A stretch of DNA of 64,000 nucleotides. Source: Dirofilaria immitis (lineage: Eukaryota > Nematoda > Chromadorea > Rhabditida > Onchocercidae). The notes under the pieces are model-generated. The model made no database searches. It was not told where the DNA came from and saw only the letters and a program-made list of their open reading frames with translations. The stretch covers positions 1,859,001 to 1,923,000 of the forward strand of contig JAKNDB010000086.1 of NCBI GenBank assembly GCA_024305405.1, given 5' to 3'. The translations under genes were made by a program, and so were the position numbers. Below, in pieces: positions 1 to 12,347 of this stretch. Each line of letters starts with the position of its first letter. Position 1 is the first letter of the stretch.

Positions 1-239
1 AATTTTCAGATATTGTTTTATATAATATGACCTCTCGTTCTTTTCTACTTTGTTTTTCTTTTTTGATCAAATGTTTTAAAAGGTAAAATTTTAAATTAAA
101 AAAAATATTAAAATAACGTGTACACTTTAAGCATGATTTTCATGTTGCGTAATGTATAAATAATCTGTGAAAATTAATTTATTTTAAAATTAAGGAGGAA
201 CTAGATATGACATAAAGTTAATAAAATATCTATTTGCAG

Positions 240-1041
240 AGCGAAAGAAGCCGATATTGTGATTGTAGTAATAGACAGCAGTGTATGTAAAGATTTCGAA
301 AAAGAAGCGCGTTTGGTGCTTTCTCAATGTTGTCTCGAGGAAGATACAGCTATTTTTATTGCTCTCAATAAATGCGATTTACGTAGCATTCCGAATGATG
401 TACTCCTTCCATGGCCTGCTGTTAGCATGTCATGCATTTCTGGTGCAGGGATCAATTCACTGGTCAGTCTCCAATTCTGTTATAATCTTAGCAGTTTTTT
501 TCTACTTGAATTTTAGTTATATGTCCAAAAACATTTCTGATATGACATGTCCGTCTATTCATTTTGGGCTGTGGATAATATCCATTGCTTCTGCTCTTTT
601 AGCTTGAAATTATTTGTGAGCACATCAGTGAGCTATGTCCAATGTCTGATAATAGCGCTCTTCTCAGCAGTCAGATTCATCAATCAATGGTCAAGGAATC
701 CATCCTTATTCTTGAAAAGGTGTTTTATTTAATCTTTTTAGTTACAGTTGTCAACTTTTCCTCTTCCCTTTCAAATAAGAAACGCCATTACGGAACAGCT
801 TTTCAGTTCTACAATTAGTCATCTTGATATTTTTAATAAATAATAAATAATTTTTCATCTCCAACTCGAATTCACGCCAGTTTGTCATTTTTAACTGTTC
901 AAGGCATTGAAAACGAAAGACGTTGCAATTGTGGCAGAATTGTTGCGTGATGCATCGGATTACATTAGTGAGATGTCAAGTGCAGTAGTAAATGAAGAAA
1001 TACTTGATCAAGTATTTTCCTCATTTTGTGTTGGGAAATGA
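240..1041 (+). CDS. GTPBP3: tRNA modification GTPase GTPBP3/MnmE, C-terminal part (5' end outside window)
   Basis: Three exons (240-462, 603-719, 904-1041) join in frame and end at TGA 1039-1041. They encode the C-terminal third of the MnmE/TrmE family GTPase, which with MTO1/GidA makes the 5-carboxymethyl-type modification of wobble uridine in mitochondrial tRNAs. Visible signatures are the G-domain segment ADIVIVVIDSS, the NKCD guanine-specificity motif, a following SCISGAGI (G5-like) motif, and the family-diagnostic tail EILDQVFSSFCVGK. The final Cys of FC(V/I)GK is the catalytic cysteine of the C-terminal helical domain. The family match is known biology; the exon joins are inferred from GT/AG sites. 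The first donor is GTCAGT, slightly unusual. Earlier exons lie left of the window, so the start cannot be given. No frameshift is seen here. Confidence 0.9.
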
Positions 1042-1283
1042 AATGTAAATCGAACGCAATTATTTTGAAAGTATTATTTTAAATTGGCACTTTCTTTTGA
1101 GTATTCTGCATTTATAAATACAGTTTTTGTTCTCCATTGAGCACCTGTTTTTTCACGAACTCCTTATTTTATAAAATGTTCTCCCTTGTCAAATTTTAGT
1201 TTAAATAGTCGACTTGAAGCTTTGGAAAATTTCATGATGGTCCCTTTCAAGTTTAAGATGTAACATATATAAATATTAGATAA

Positions 1284-1293
1284 AATAAATAAA
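1284..1293 (+). promoter_or_regulatory. Overlapping AATAAA polyadenylation signals of GTPBP3
   Basis: Two overlapping AATAAA hexamers lie about 245 bases past the GTPBP3 stop codon, suitable for 3' end formation of that transcript. Confidence 0.5.
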
Positions 1294-2012
1294 GCGTTTC
1301 TTAATATATGCGATCGTTTAACTAGTTCTTTATTGAGGCCAAGTATGAAATCACCAATGAAATATCAGTCATGCTATACCTATCGATCTGCTAATATTTA
1401 ACTATTACAGATTGTGAGAAATATTAATAACTTCTTGAGTTATAGTTCTATTTTCTTGCTTACCATTAAGATTTTCCTATTACTTGAAACTATTCTCCGA
1501 TCTTCACTTAAGAAAATAAATAAACCAGCAGTTGGAGATTTTTTTGAGCGATGGTCGCAGTGGATTTACATTTATTCTGTAAGAAAACATTCCCTCAAAT
1601 ACATGATATTTCTAGTTGTTTCCTTAAGTATATATTGCTTTTTGAGGGTTTTATAAACATTACTTTAAGCTGTAAGGACGCAATTTCTGGATATTTTAAT
1701 TTCTGCATATTAATTAGAACTTTTGAAAGCCCACTCACGATAGAAATATTTCATTCAAATAATGAAATGTGCACGTTGTAGATCGTGCAAGAAGTGAATA
1801 TGTAATACTTTAAGTGCAGCGCATTAATAAAGTTTGTAATAGTGATGTCTCTTCACTTGTCACTTTTGGTTCTGTGAACACACATAAACTAGAAATAGAG
1901 AGTTTCAGAGAAGTTGGTAATGAACGATAAAACTATGCATTCGAAGCAGTTATGGAGAACAAAAGAGATCTGATAAAAGAAACTACTTGTAGCTTTTTGA
2001 TTTTATTGCCCT
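1294..2012. other. Intergenic, no gene seen
   Basis: AT-rich spacer between the convergent GTPBP3 (+) and the coiled-coil gene (-). Short ORFs are present in several frames, but none shows family motifs or flanking splice signals that join to anything. Confidence 0.5.
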
Positions 2013-5000
2013 TTACGAACGATTCCTTACATGACGTACCTCGCGCGTTGTTGCCTTCATTGCTTTACCAATTTCGCTCATTTCACGCAATATCTGATCG
2101 CACATTTCTCTCGAATTAGGCTGTAACTGTTTACTGCGATTGAAATTAAATTTCTAGAAAAAATCTTGACTTTATGCAAATTTTGACTGCTTAGCGCCGA
2201 TAATTTTTTATTTAGTTTTCCAACAAGAAAAATATTCACACTAATGCATGAATAGCACAAAAAAAGAAAAATTTTAATTAAAACCTACCAGTTTACTTAG
2301 TCGTTCATGAGCTCTTTGCAACAGTATCCTGGCATCAACAACTACTGCTTGTAAACGCTCATTTTCTAATTGAAGTGCTTCCATCTGGAAAAATTTTGTT
2401 ATTTATGTATGTGGAAAGCAATTTTAAAAACAACTAGATACATAGCTTAAAAAGAAAAAGCAAATAACAACAAAACAGTATAAGCGTAGATATGTAAATT
2501 CAGCTTTTAGAAAACTTAGTAAAATGATCACGAATAATAATACGCTTGAAAAAGAGTTTATCTTCTGTCTCAAAACAAAGATTTTAGAAAAAAGATTACC
2601 GGAGCAACATTTTCTTTAGTTTTCTTAAAATAGTGAGAATACTTGCGAAGCCAATCAATTTGAAATCGTAACGACCTCATATTCGATAACACTTCCAAAA
2701 CTTCTGCATTATGCTGAAACGGTTTTGAACGAATATTTCTCGTTAAATATGAGTTCCTTAGGAAGAAACAAACTTACAGGTCTATTTGAAATGATCTTAA
2801 GCTTTTGAACAATTTGATCGGCATCACTGAATAGCGCTTGCATGTCAATTGACACCAATTCTAAAAACTAATTCCATTACATTTCTTTGCCAACTTTATG
2901 AAACTTAGTATTTTTAATAATTTTTACCATTTCGTGAGCCATTTACAGTGATGAAAGGGGAGCATCCAATTCATCATTGTCTGATCTTGAATTTTCAATT
3001 CCGATCCTGAAGAAGTATCAAACACCAAAATTTTATGACAGAAACAGTTTATAGAGAGCTTACTTGTCTTGCGCAATTCCTCAGCTTTTTTTTCTATTAG
3101 TAATTCTTATACATATTGATCAATTTGTCCTTCCTCACAAAAATACTACTTTATCCTTCATCAGAAAAAAATTACAAACTTTATTTCTAATATGAATAAG
3201 ATTTGGCATTTCATCATATTCTTGCCTATCAAAGATTAACTTACCTAAGTAGGCAATCTGTAAAGATAAAAACCGACTTACTTCTGAGGATTCTGCTGTT
3301 CATCAGAAATAATCGACTGTAGCTTTACTCTATCTGAGGTAATTTTATTTCGAAGTTCATTCAATCCATCTGATAAGCGCCTCAAAATCTGTGCATATGT
3401 GTGATAAAGATGATCCAAATCGGTCGACTTATAAGAAATCCTATATATTATCAAAAAGAAATTTATTACCATGTTAAGTAATAATTACTGCAATTCAATT
3501 CAAAATTATGACTATTGAATTCCGATTTTAATTTAATCAAATTCGAATATTAATCTTCGGATAAATTTGTTATGCAATCTGCTCCTTTGTCCACAATAAT
3601 AGTACTTCCTATTTTCTGTTTGCAAAATTCCTATCTTTTGAAACTGAAAAATAATTTAATGACACAAAAAAACGGAGTATAGAGAACAATTGCCAATTTT
3701 TGTCGAAAGAAAAAACTACGGAGAAATATTAACTTAGAAATAACTGTAGCTTTGTCATTCCATCGTGCTGCAAGTGCATACATTCGTTTCATAAATGAAG
3801 AGAGTGTTTTTGCTTTACTATTTAATTCAAGAAAATCATGCGAAGACAAAACAGTCATAGTACCAATCGTCTGAAATAATGAAATATTATATTAATGCTT
3901 TTATGAAATTCTGTTCCTAAAAATTGTGAAAAAATCTCATTCCACATTACTCACCACTGTGTATCGCTCAGAACATTGTCTCTCGGAAAAACAAATGCAA
4001 TTTGATTTCGAAATTAATTCTTCGTATTTTGCTTCGACGCTCACCAACATATTTGTTAATCTTTCATTCTACAAAAGAAATCATGATCATTGAAAAGATT
4101 ACTGGTGATATAGCTTAAGAAATTATAAATGAGTTAGAAAAATATCGCTTACATTTTCCTTGACATAACTATTTTCACTTTTCAAACGCTGTAAATCTCT
4201 TTCTATCATTTTAACTGATTCCTTCTCCATTTGCACTTGTTGCTGTAAAGCTAATAACTTCTGCTTAGCTTCATTACGCTCTGCCTGAAATAAAAAAAAA
4301 TGAAAAAATTTGGTAATGCATAATATTACTTCCAAACATTTCGAAAAAAATTTTTTGAAAAAAAAATTAGATTACAATAAATTATTATTAAAGCAATCAA
4401 ATCAAAATTTCGAAAATATGGAGATCTGATGCATACAATAAGTAGCATAATGAAAATAAAATCTATTTCCGAATGAGAATAATTCAATTTAAAGCTTTTA
4501 GACAGAGTCAAAGTATAGAGTACCATAAATATAAATGAATAAAGCAGTCATCATAAAACGATAAGAAATAAATTATCTTACTTCAAGATAAGCGTTTTGT
4601 TTAGATAATCCATGACATTTTGTATTGATGACACTACGATTTCTTTCACACAAATCCAAATCCTGTTGAAGCTTAATCATTTGATTTCTTAAATCGGCAA
4701 TATAATGACTGACTTTAGTGAATTCCTCAATATCTGCTCCAATTTGAGAAAGCTTAAAAACAAAGAAGTGTTAGAAATTTGATTTCTCAAGATTAAAGTA
4801 TAAAGAAAGTATCTTTAATACTATTTACTACTAATGGAGAGAGAATCCAAAACTATAGCAGTTATCGATAAATTACCCGAGCCAATATTCCTAATTCTGC
4901 ATTTGCCGTTTCTATAATCGGTTTGTCAACTTGCTCCACAACAATTCCCAAACTTTCTTTTACAACACTGATCAACTGACACATTTTGTTGTCTACTCCA

Positions 5001-8000
5001 ATAATCTCCTGCAATATAAACATGCTTCTTCCTCAAAAATGACTTAATCGGTATTTGTTTGCGCGAAAAACAAGAAACTTACATTTCTGTAATGAATCAG
5101 CTCATTGTTATGAGATAACAGCTGGTTGTTATAACTTTCAACATCAATAAGAAGTTTCTGAAAACAGAAACTGATAAACAATAACATATAAGTTTAATTT
5201 CACAATATTCTCTAAATATCTCGATATCTTTCATTTAAAGATGTACTTAAATACAAATTCTTAAACTACAATTCTCGATATAAAACACTATTTTTAATTG
5301 ACGGTGAAATCAATGGCCAAATGATGCAATATCGACATATTTCAAGATGTAGTAACAACATTTCAATTCACACACATGAAAACAACAGTAAAGCTTTAAT
5401 TATGATTGCAGAAAAATTTTTCCTAAGATACTAAGAATGAAAAATTCTTGCTAAGACACCAAGAATAGTGCTACGGAAAAAAAAGAAATGACAATTTATT
5501 GCACAGCATAACAGCATGTACTAGTATCCAGAAATGTATACTTTAAAATTAAACAAAAAGCAACTTATCTTAATCGATTCATCCTTTATTTTCAGAGCAC
5601 AAGTGATTTCTGCAACTTGATTTTCCAGTTCACGGCATTTCTCAGCCATTTGATCTGTTAGTTGTTCCATTTCGGCTTCTCTCGTTGCAACGAAAATTTC
5701 TTTCGCTTTAATTTCTTGTTGAAGTTCTTGCACTTCTCTGTACAGCTCATCGTACTGCTGATTCTTGTGTTGAAGCTGTGTTTCTATATCCTTCATTGAC
5801 GAAATCATTTCATTTTCTTTTTCTATCGATTTTTTCTTCAAATCGTCTAATTCATCGACCAGTTTCTGCTTCGAATCTTGCAGGTCGGTAATATGGGCTT
5901 GAAGCTTTTCATTAAGTTCTATGACTTCATTTGCTTTCATCTTCTCGTTTGCTAAATCGGCATTTAATCGTCTATAAGCTCTGTGAGCTCGTGAAAGAGC
6001 TGATGCATTCTGCAACAAATATTTTATTCATTCAGTTAAAAATTATATAGATACTATTACTGGGAATTAGCTAAAATACTGAGAAACAAACTTGTTGATT
6101 TTCATTGGATGCTACTGATGATATACCAAAAGAACAATTCAATAACGAACGTTGCAAATGAGCAGATAAATTTCCAATGCTTTCTTCTGCGGCTATAAAA
6201 ACCGTCAACCAATATTGAATTAATGAAATTTATGATCAAAAGTAGTTCGAAATTTCAATAATCTTGTTGATTTTTATTATTAAACTACCTTGTACATTCA
6301 TGATTGATTTTTTCAAATTATTAGTTTACACATAAAATACCTTCAACATCATGGCTAATATCAATGGCCGTTGTCAGTGAGTGATCAAGATCAATACGAA
6401 GTCCTTCTATCTCAGCCAGCAATTCTTTGCCTCGGTCACCTGCACCTAGTTCATCGAGAAGAGTCTCAAAAACCACGCTAATTAAAAAAATAGTTACCAA
6501 AAATCATCTTGATACAATGTTAGAAAATGATTCCATTATTAAATGCAGAGCAATATTGCATGCCATAAACAATCATACTTGAACTCAAAGAAAAAACTCA
6601 GAAATTAAATGTTAAATCATTTTATTTAATTAACCAGTTAATAAGCTGTTCGAGGCAGCATTACTCGAAGTTCAATATACCTGCAAAAAGTTGGCTGTTC
6701 CACGCAATTTCTCAAAGAGACGAGCACAGGAAGACTGCAAAACAGAAAGTTTTTTCTTAACTTCACCAAGATCTTCTGTCAGCACCAAAGATTTGCTCAA
6801 AAGTTCAGCTGTCGATGTTATGTTTAACTGAAAACGTTCTTTCCAATGTATGTGAGTAAGAAATTACTGGAAAATTAATTGCGTTGAAAAACAAAGTTTA
6901 CAAGCCAAGAATTTTCTCAACATATATTACCATTTCAGAAGCTCCCATATTTCGCGCAGTATCATTTAATAATTCTTTCGAATATTTCTCTCCAGAACTA
7001 TTTATAGCATCAAACAGAGCAAGTTTTCCTCCTACTTCTTCCTCATTTGAGCCATCAGAAATAGTCTTATTTTGTGCTAAGAATGCTGCTAATTTTTCAT
7101 TCTGAAGAAAAGCGTAATTCAAAATCAAATTACCAGTCTTTTAATTTTACTTTGAATATAAGCTTGCTTTTTATTTAATTTCTATTTGACCAAATAATTG
7201 ATTTTTCATTTTATCTTTCTTCGATTTTTTTTGCGGAAGATGAAAAACTTAGTTTTTTAGACATGTCAAAATCTTAAAATCAACTTTGCAAAACGATACT
7301 TGGCTGAATTTTTAATAGTTTGTAATTTAAAATAATAAAATAGAATTTCCACCTCACGTTCACAACGTTTCGTATTCCACTCCGAGTTTTCATCTTCCAC
7401 TGATGGCGTTTCGCTGGGTTCAATTTCCGACGTTAGGTCGATATTCATAACACCCCATTCGATTACTTTGTTACGAATAACATCATTCTCGACGGTAAAC
7501 TACACTAGTTTTAAATTTTTATGTAGAAAAAAAAATATGTATATGTTACAAATACAATAGTAATAAAGAATTAACAAAAACATTTATTTTTTTTCAACTA
7601 CTATTAGATTGCAAAAGTTATTGATAATGTCATTGATACAAAGCCACGCACCTCATTGATTTGATCTAATATTCCTTGAGCATACGGATTCAAATTCGGA
7701 ATATCACGATGGAACAGACACGAGTCATTCCCTTCCTTAATGATCATAAAGAATATGTGGAAGTTTGGAAATAAAGAAATTTTTTTCCAAGAACTCACGA
7801 ATTTTGAACTGGAAGATGTTTCAGCATTAGATTTCAATTTCTTCAGCAGTATACGAATAGCTCGATCCCGCTTATTCAGTGCAACTTCATTAATAGCATA
7901 TGCTTTCGCCAGTTGCTCCTCGGAAATCTAGAAAAGCTATATTGAATAAGTAATGTTTCTTCATTAAGAAATGAAGTAATCAAGTTCAATTCTCAAGTTT

Positions 8001-9977
8001 ATATAATATTCATTAATTAAGCAAGGCATCAATATTGAAAATAAAAATGCATTTGGAAAAAAATATGTACATGAATTTTTATGACGACATATTTTTGTTA
8101 ATTGTAAAACCAGCTCAATACATTCTGGAGGTACAAATTCAGATAAAACATTCTACAAATGTGCCTGAAACTGTTTTAAAAACTAAACAGGAAAATTAAC
8201 ACAAGTAGAAATGAGCTGAGGTTACATTTCTGCAACGATTTAAAATTGAAGAGATAAATCGAACCTGCTTCTGATACTCCACTTCCTGTTTAGCTTCGTC
8301 CGCGATTTCCTGAAGCTTCGTCATTTCAACTTTCAATGACTCAGAGCGCATTTTCTCCTTCATATAATGAGCAGTCTGCTTTGCAAAACTATCTTGAGCA
8401 AGTTTAAGTTGCTCTTGCAGCTGAATGATTTCATGTTTCATTTTCATCCGATACTTTTTTCATCAACACTCTGCTGGAGGACTACTGAACGCAGTCTCTC
8501 GATTTCCTGTACAACATTTGGGATGATTAATTTTAAATGCAACTCTCTTCTAAATGATTTGATAGTCTACAAAAACATATATTCATATAAATCAAACAGC
8601 AGCGGAGATTTTATTGTTATACCAATAAATAATAAGGTACCACTAGTTTTTGAACTTACATGCCTCTCTCTGATATTAGCGAGATAGTACTCAAAGAACT
8701 GTCGCCCTGACTTTCGCTGCCATCATCGCGTTCACCACGTCTTTCAGATAACTGCTGATGAAGCTGAAAATCGAGTAAGGAATTGAAATGAAAGAATCAT
8801 TAATATATTCTTGCAGCTATACAAATCATCAGTAGGAAATCATTTTAGCACTAAGATTCAAATAATTCTACACCAATATGGCAGCAACCTCTTTCAATTC
8901 AGCTACAAGTTCATCCCTATCCATTAGAAGTCTTTCGCATTTCTTCTCCCAGTCATATCTTTCGCTTTCAAATTTCGATCTTTCTTCATCGAATTCTTTC
9001 TTTTGCGAATGCCATATTTGTTCCATTTCTACTCGGCGAACTTTCTCATTATCAAGTTCTGTTTGTATTGTTAGATACTAAAAAGAGGGTGTTAAGGAGT
9101 TTTATTTTTGCTAAAAATTTTGTCAACAAGAATTTGTATTCCATAATATGTATAGAAGGAACTTGGAAAAACCAAATTAAAGTAGAGATTGCATCAATAT
9201 AGTCTGAGGCAATCCTGATAAGCTATTTTTTATCTACTTTTGTGCGTTTCAAATAGTGAACAAATAATAAGGGATGAGTGGAAAATGAAGATGATATACT
9301 TCTTCTATAAAATCCTTTCCTTCATTGTCCAATATTGACGGCAAATTTCTTCTCAGCATAAACATCTGTGACTTTAAATCGAACACTTCCGCCTTAAGCT
9401 TTTGTTTTCCTCCATAGTTTCAGTAATATTTAGATAAGCACGATGATGTGGTAGCGATAATGCGCCTAAATTTCTTGATAAATGCGGCAATACTGAAAAC
9501 AGTTGTAAACAAAATCAGGAATTTATCAATACTTATATTTTCGCCGAAGGCAAAGAAAAAATAATCATAAATTAACCTTCACTGAAAGCTGCTGCGACAG
9601 GTGTTGCATCTGATGAGACATTCCTGAAAAATCCTTCATCAAAATCTGAAACTACTTACACTTAAACCAAATTTAGGATAGTATGCATAACCTTGTGTTC
9701 TTAACTGTATTGGGAGTTGAAGTATTACTCTGGTAATCCAAAGATGTCAATTCTTTCTCGGAAATGTCAGTCTGAAAGATCAACATCTCATTAGGAAAGT
9801 ACAATTAAAACTCTAAGAAAATTTTACTTGATCTGCAAAAAATACCTGCATCGGTTTACGAATATTGAGAAGGGATATGGCTTCTTCATTTAATGAATCT
9901 TGCATTGTATCGTTTTTATTTCGATTACTGATTTCATTAACAAAATTGCGCTCCACATCATCCGCTGCGGTGTTCAT
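2013..9977 (-). CDS. Large coiled-coil centrosome-type protein with centrosomin (CM1/Cnn_1N)-like motif, many exons
   Basis: Start ATG is at 9975-9977 (protein begins MNTAADDVERNFVNEI). The last recognisable exon ends in SEIGKAMKATTRE plus a short tail, with stop TAA at 2013-2015. More than 15 exons lie between. They include 9303-9492 (LKAEVFDLKSQMFMLRR), 8880-9078 (DNEKVRRVEMEQIW), 8200-8450, 5570-6012 (long heptad stretch NADLANEKMKANEVIELNEK), 4140-4290, 3780-3860 and 2290-2390 (MEALQLENERLQAVVVDAR). Nearly all exons are Glu/Lys/Leu-rich heptad repeats, so a dimeric coiled-coil scaffold is clear. The segment around 9380-9420 resembles the CM1 motif of Centrosomin/CDK5RAP2/myomegalin, which binds the gamma-tubulin ring complex. 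This family call is inference. Two frameshifts are visible, at the T-runs 9405-9408 and 8455-8460 (plus-strand view), each one base short. A split into two genes cannot be excluded. Confidence 0.65.
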
Positions 9978-12347
9978 TCTGAATTAATATCGGTTACGCC
10001 TTTCTTTCATTATCTTCCTAATTCAATTTCAGAAGTACTTTTTCTTTGTTTACAAATGCCGCCAATAATCCTTTAGAAAGACTTGTAATTGTAAATGACA
10101 TAAAAAATAGTATTATATCCATATTATTTGACTATGAGGATTGCCCAACAAAGCAGTTTATTATTGGAAGACAAGGATATACTACATAATGTTGACCAAA
10201 GATGCTATTTTCTGATCTACGCTAGTGGCTTTCTCTGATCTACGCTTGTTAAGGAATGCATTATCAAACTCAATAAATTTGGAAATGGATGAATAAAACC
10301 CAGCTTAAGCGGTGTCGAATCATGGCAATAGAAACTCAATAGCAAAGGTACTGAGTGACTACTCATCTCATCATTTCTGGATCCATTTCCGTTTCTTCTT
10401 TTGTGGAAATATATGGCACGATAAATAACCCAACTTCCCACGACTTCTCACACTTTAAGTTGACGCACCAGCATTTGAACACCAATTTTAGCGCCTTCAA
10501 TTTAAAACAGAACAGCGTGAAGCAGCGCAAAAGCAGCGGAATCCGGTACGCGTTTCAACGATAATTTTCATTTGACAGTAAAAAATTCCACTGTTCGGGA
10601 ACTTCGAACTGGTCGAAGTGTGCTTATAATTATTTTCTTTAAGTACTTTTGAATCTCCAAATTTTGTACAAGAAATGGGTAACCTTCTTTACCATCATCC
10701 TCCCAACTTGTTGCACTATATATCAGTACTCTCTCACCTTCCTGTGTTTTATTTTCGATTTTTTTCGATGTTTTATTCAACTCATGACCCCACTTCCTCC
10801 CCAATGTCATCATGAATTCCGATTTTGTGTTATGTTGAGTGACCATTAGCTGTGTTAAGTGAACTACTCCCCACTGTTAATCATTTAACACCCAATCAAT
10901 CAACAATCGAATTCGCTCGAATTCTCTTTTCGGAAATTCTCTTCATTACGTTAATGGTTGGCAAAAATAAGGTCTGTGCCATACTGCATATCCGTTATGT
11001 CGTCAGTATTGTTCATATACGGAAATTTTCAGGGATGAATTTTTACTCTGTAGAATCCCGCGATGAATTGACTAGGAGTGTGATGAGTAACTAAAATATA
11101 TGACATGAAATAATGGAAACGAAGAACACGAGCCGTTATCACTCCAATCGGTAATGGATCGGGTGTATCCTTATTCTACAATGTTTACTTACAACATTGC
11201 AGAGAGGTGGAAGGGCAAGGCAGCAACGACCCTATAGGTAGAACACATCTTGGCAAGCACACATACCTCACTACCGCTTAATGAGCGAACAACCGATATA
11301 TGTGTGTGTCTGTCTGTCTATCGTTACCTTTTATGAACGTTGTTTAACCTTTTGCATATATCATTTGGCGATTGAAGATAGGTGTGTCTGTCTGTATCAT
11401 TGCATATTTCTCCATGCTATTCTATTATCCGCATTTTTTTCTATGAAAATGCTCCAAACTTCATCCTTTTATTCAGCTCATTACCATGAATTAGATATTT
11501 AGTTATCTGGAATTACGAAAATTCGTTGTACAAAAAAATGAGATGTAACGTGGAGGCGTTGTAGCTTATACGCAAAGAGTTTTTGCTCGATCGTTTTCTA
11601 GCAAAGATTTCTTACTTTGCAGAATTATGGATCACAATCTTCTCTCTTTGCTATATAGTAGTTCTTGATATGTTGGCTCATCTAATGAACTAAAAGGTTC
11701 CAATTGTTCGTTACTTCTATAATCACCAACTTATTTGTTTGCTCCATTTTAGTAGCTGGTCAACAGGATCAAGGCTACTCTTGACTTGTTTCAAAAATCT
11801 CGCTGTATTTCATTGTCGTATTAGGGTGAGATATCATAATCGGATTTTCTATTGAACAGTCTAATAAACGTAAGAATTCGATCAAATATATTTGAAAACA
11901 AGTCACTACTCCAATATATGGAATCAAGGAAATTGTTTAGAGGTTTTGGACTTTCTGTTTTTTGATTATGTCATCATTTTTCCATATCTAAAAATTATAA
12001 ATTATAGATTTCGGCACATATGTGTTGAGTATTCTAGAAAAGTTGAGGAAAAAAATCTTGCAAAGATGCAGTTTCATATGTTTCTTTTAAATAACTTCTG
12101 GTTGTCACTGATATTCAAGCAAGTCTGATGTTACTACGCAAAATAGGTGACTCATCTAACTTTTTGTCTCGTCAGGAAATGCTTCCTTATAAAAGTCATA
12201 TTGGAATCGGTCATTGTGAAGAGAAATTAATTGTTGTATTTATTAGTAGTTAAATATTTTGTAGAAAATCTAGCAACTGTTGAGAACTAGATGGCATAAT
12301 ATGTCGAGTGGGAATGGTCAGGAGCAATTCCAGTCCCGGGATCGATA
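9978..12347. other. Divergent intergenic region, no gene seen
   Basis: About 2.4 kb between the start of the coiled-coil gene (-) and the start of ARNT (+), so it must hold both promoters. Small ORFs occur on both strands but lack recognisable motifs or splice-joined partners. Part is locally less AT-rich (about 10500-11300). Confidence 0.45.
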
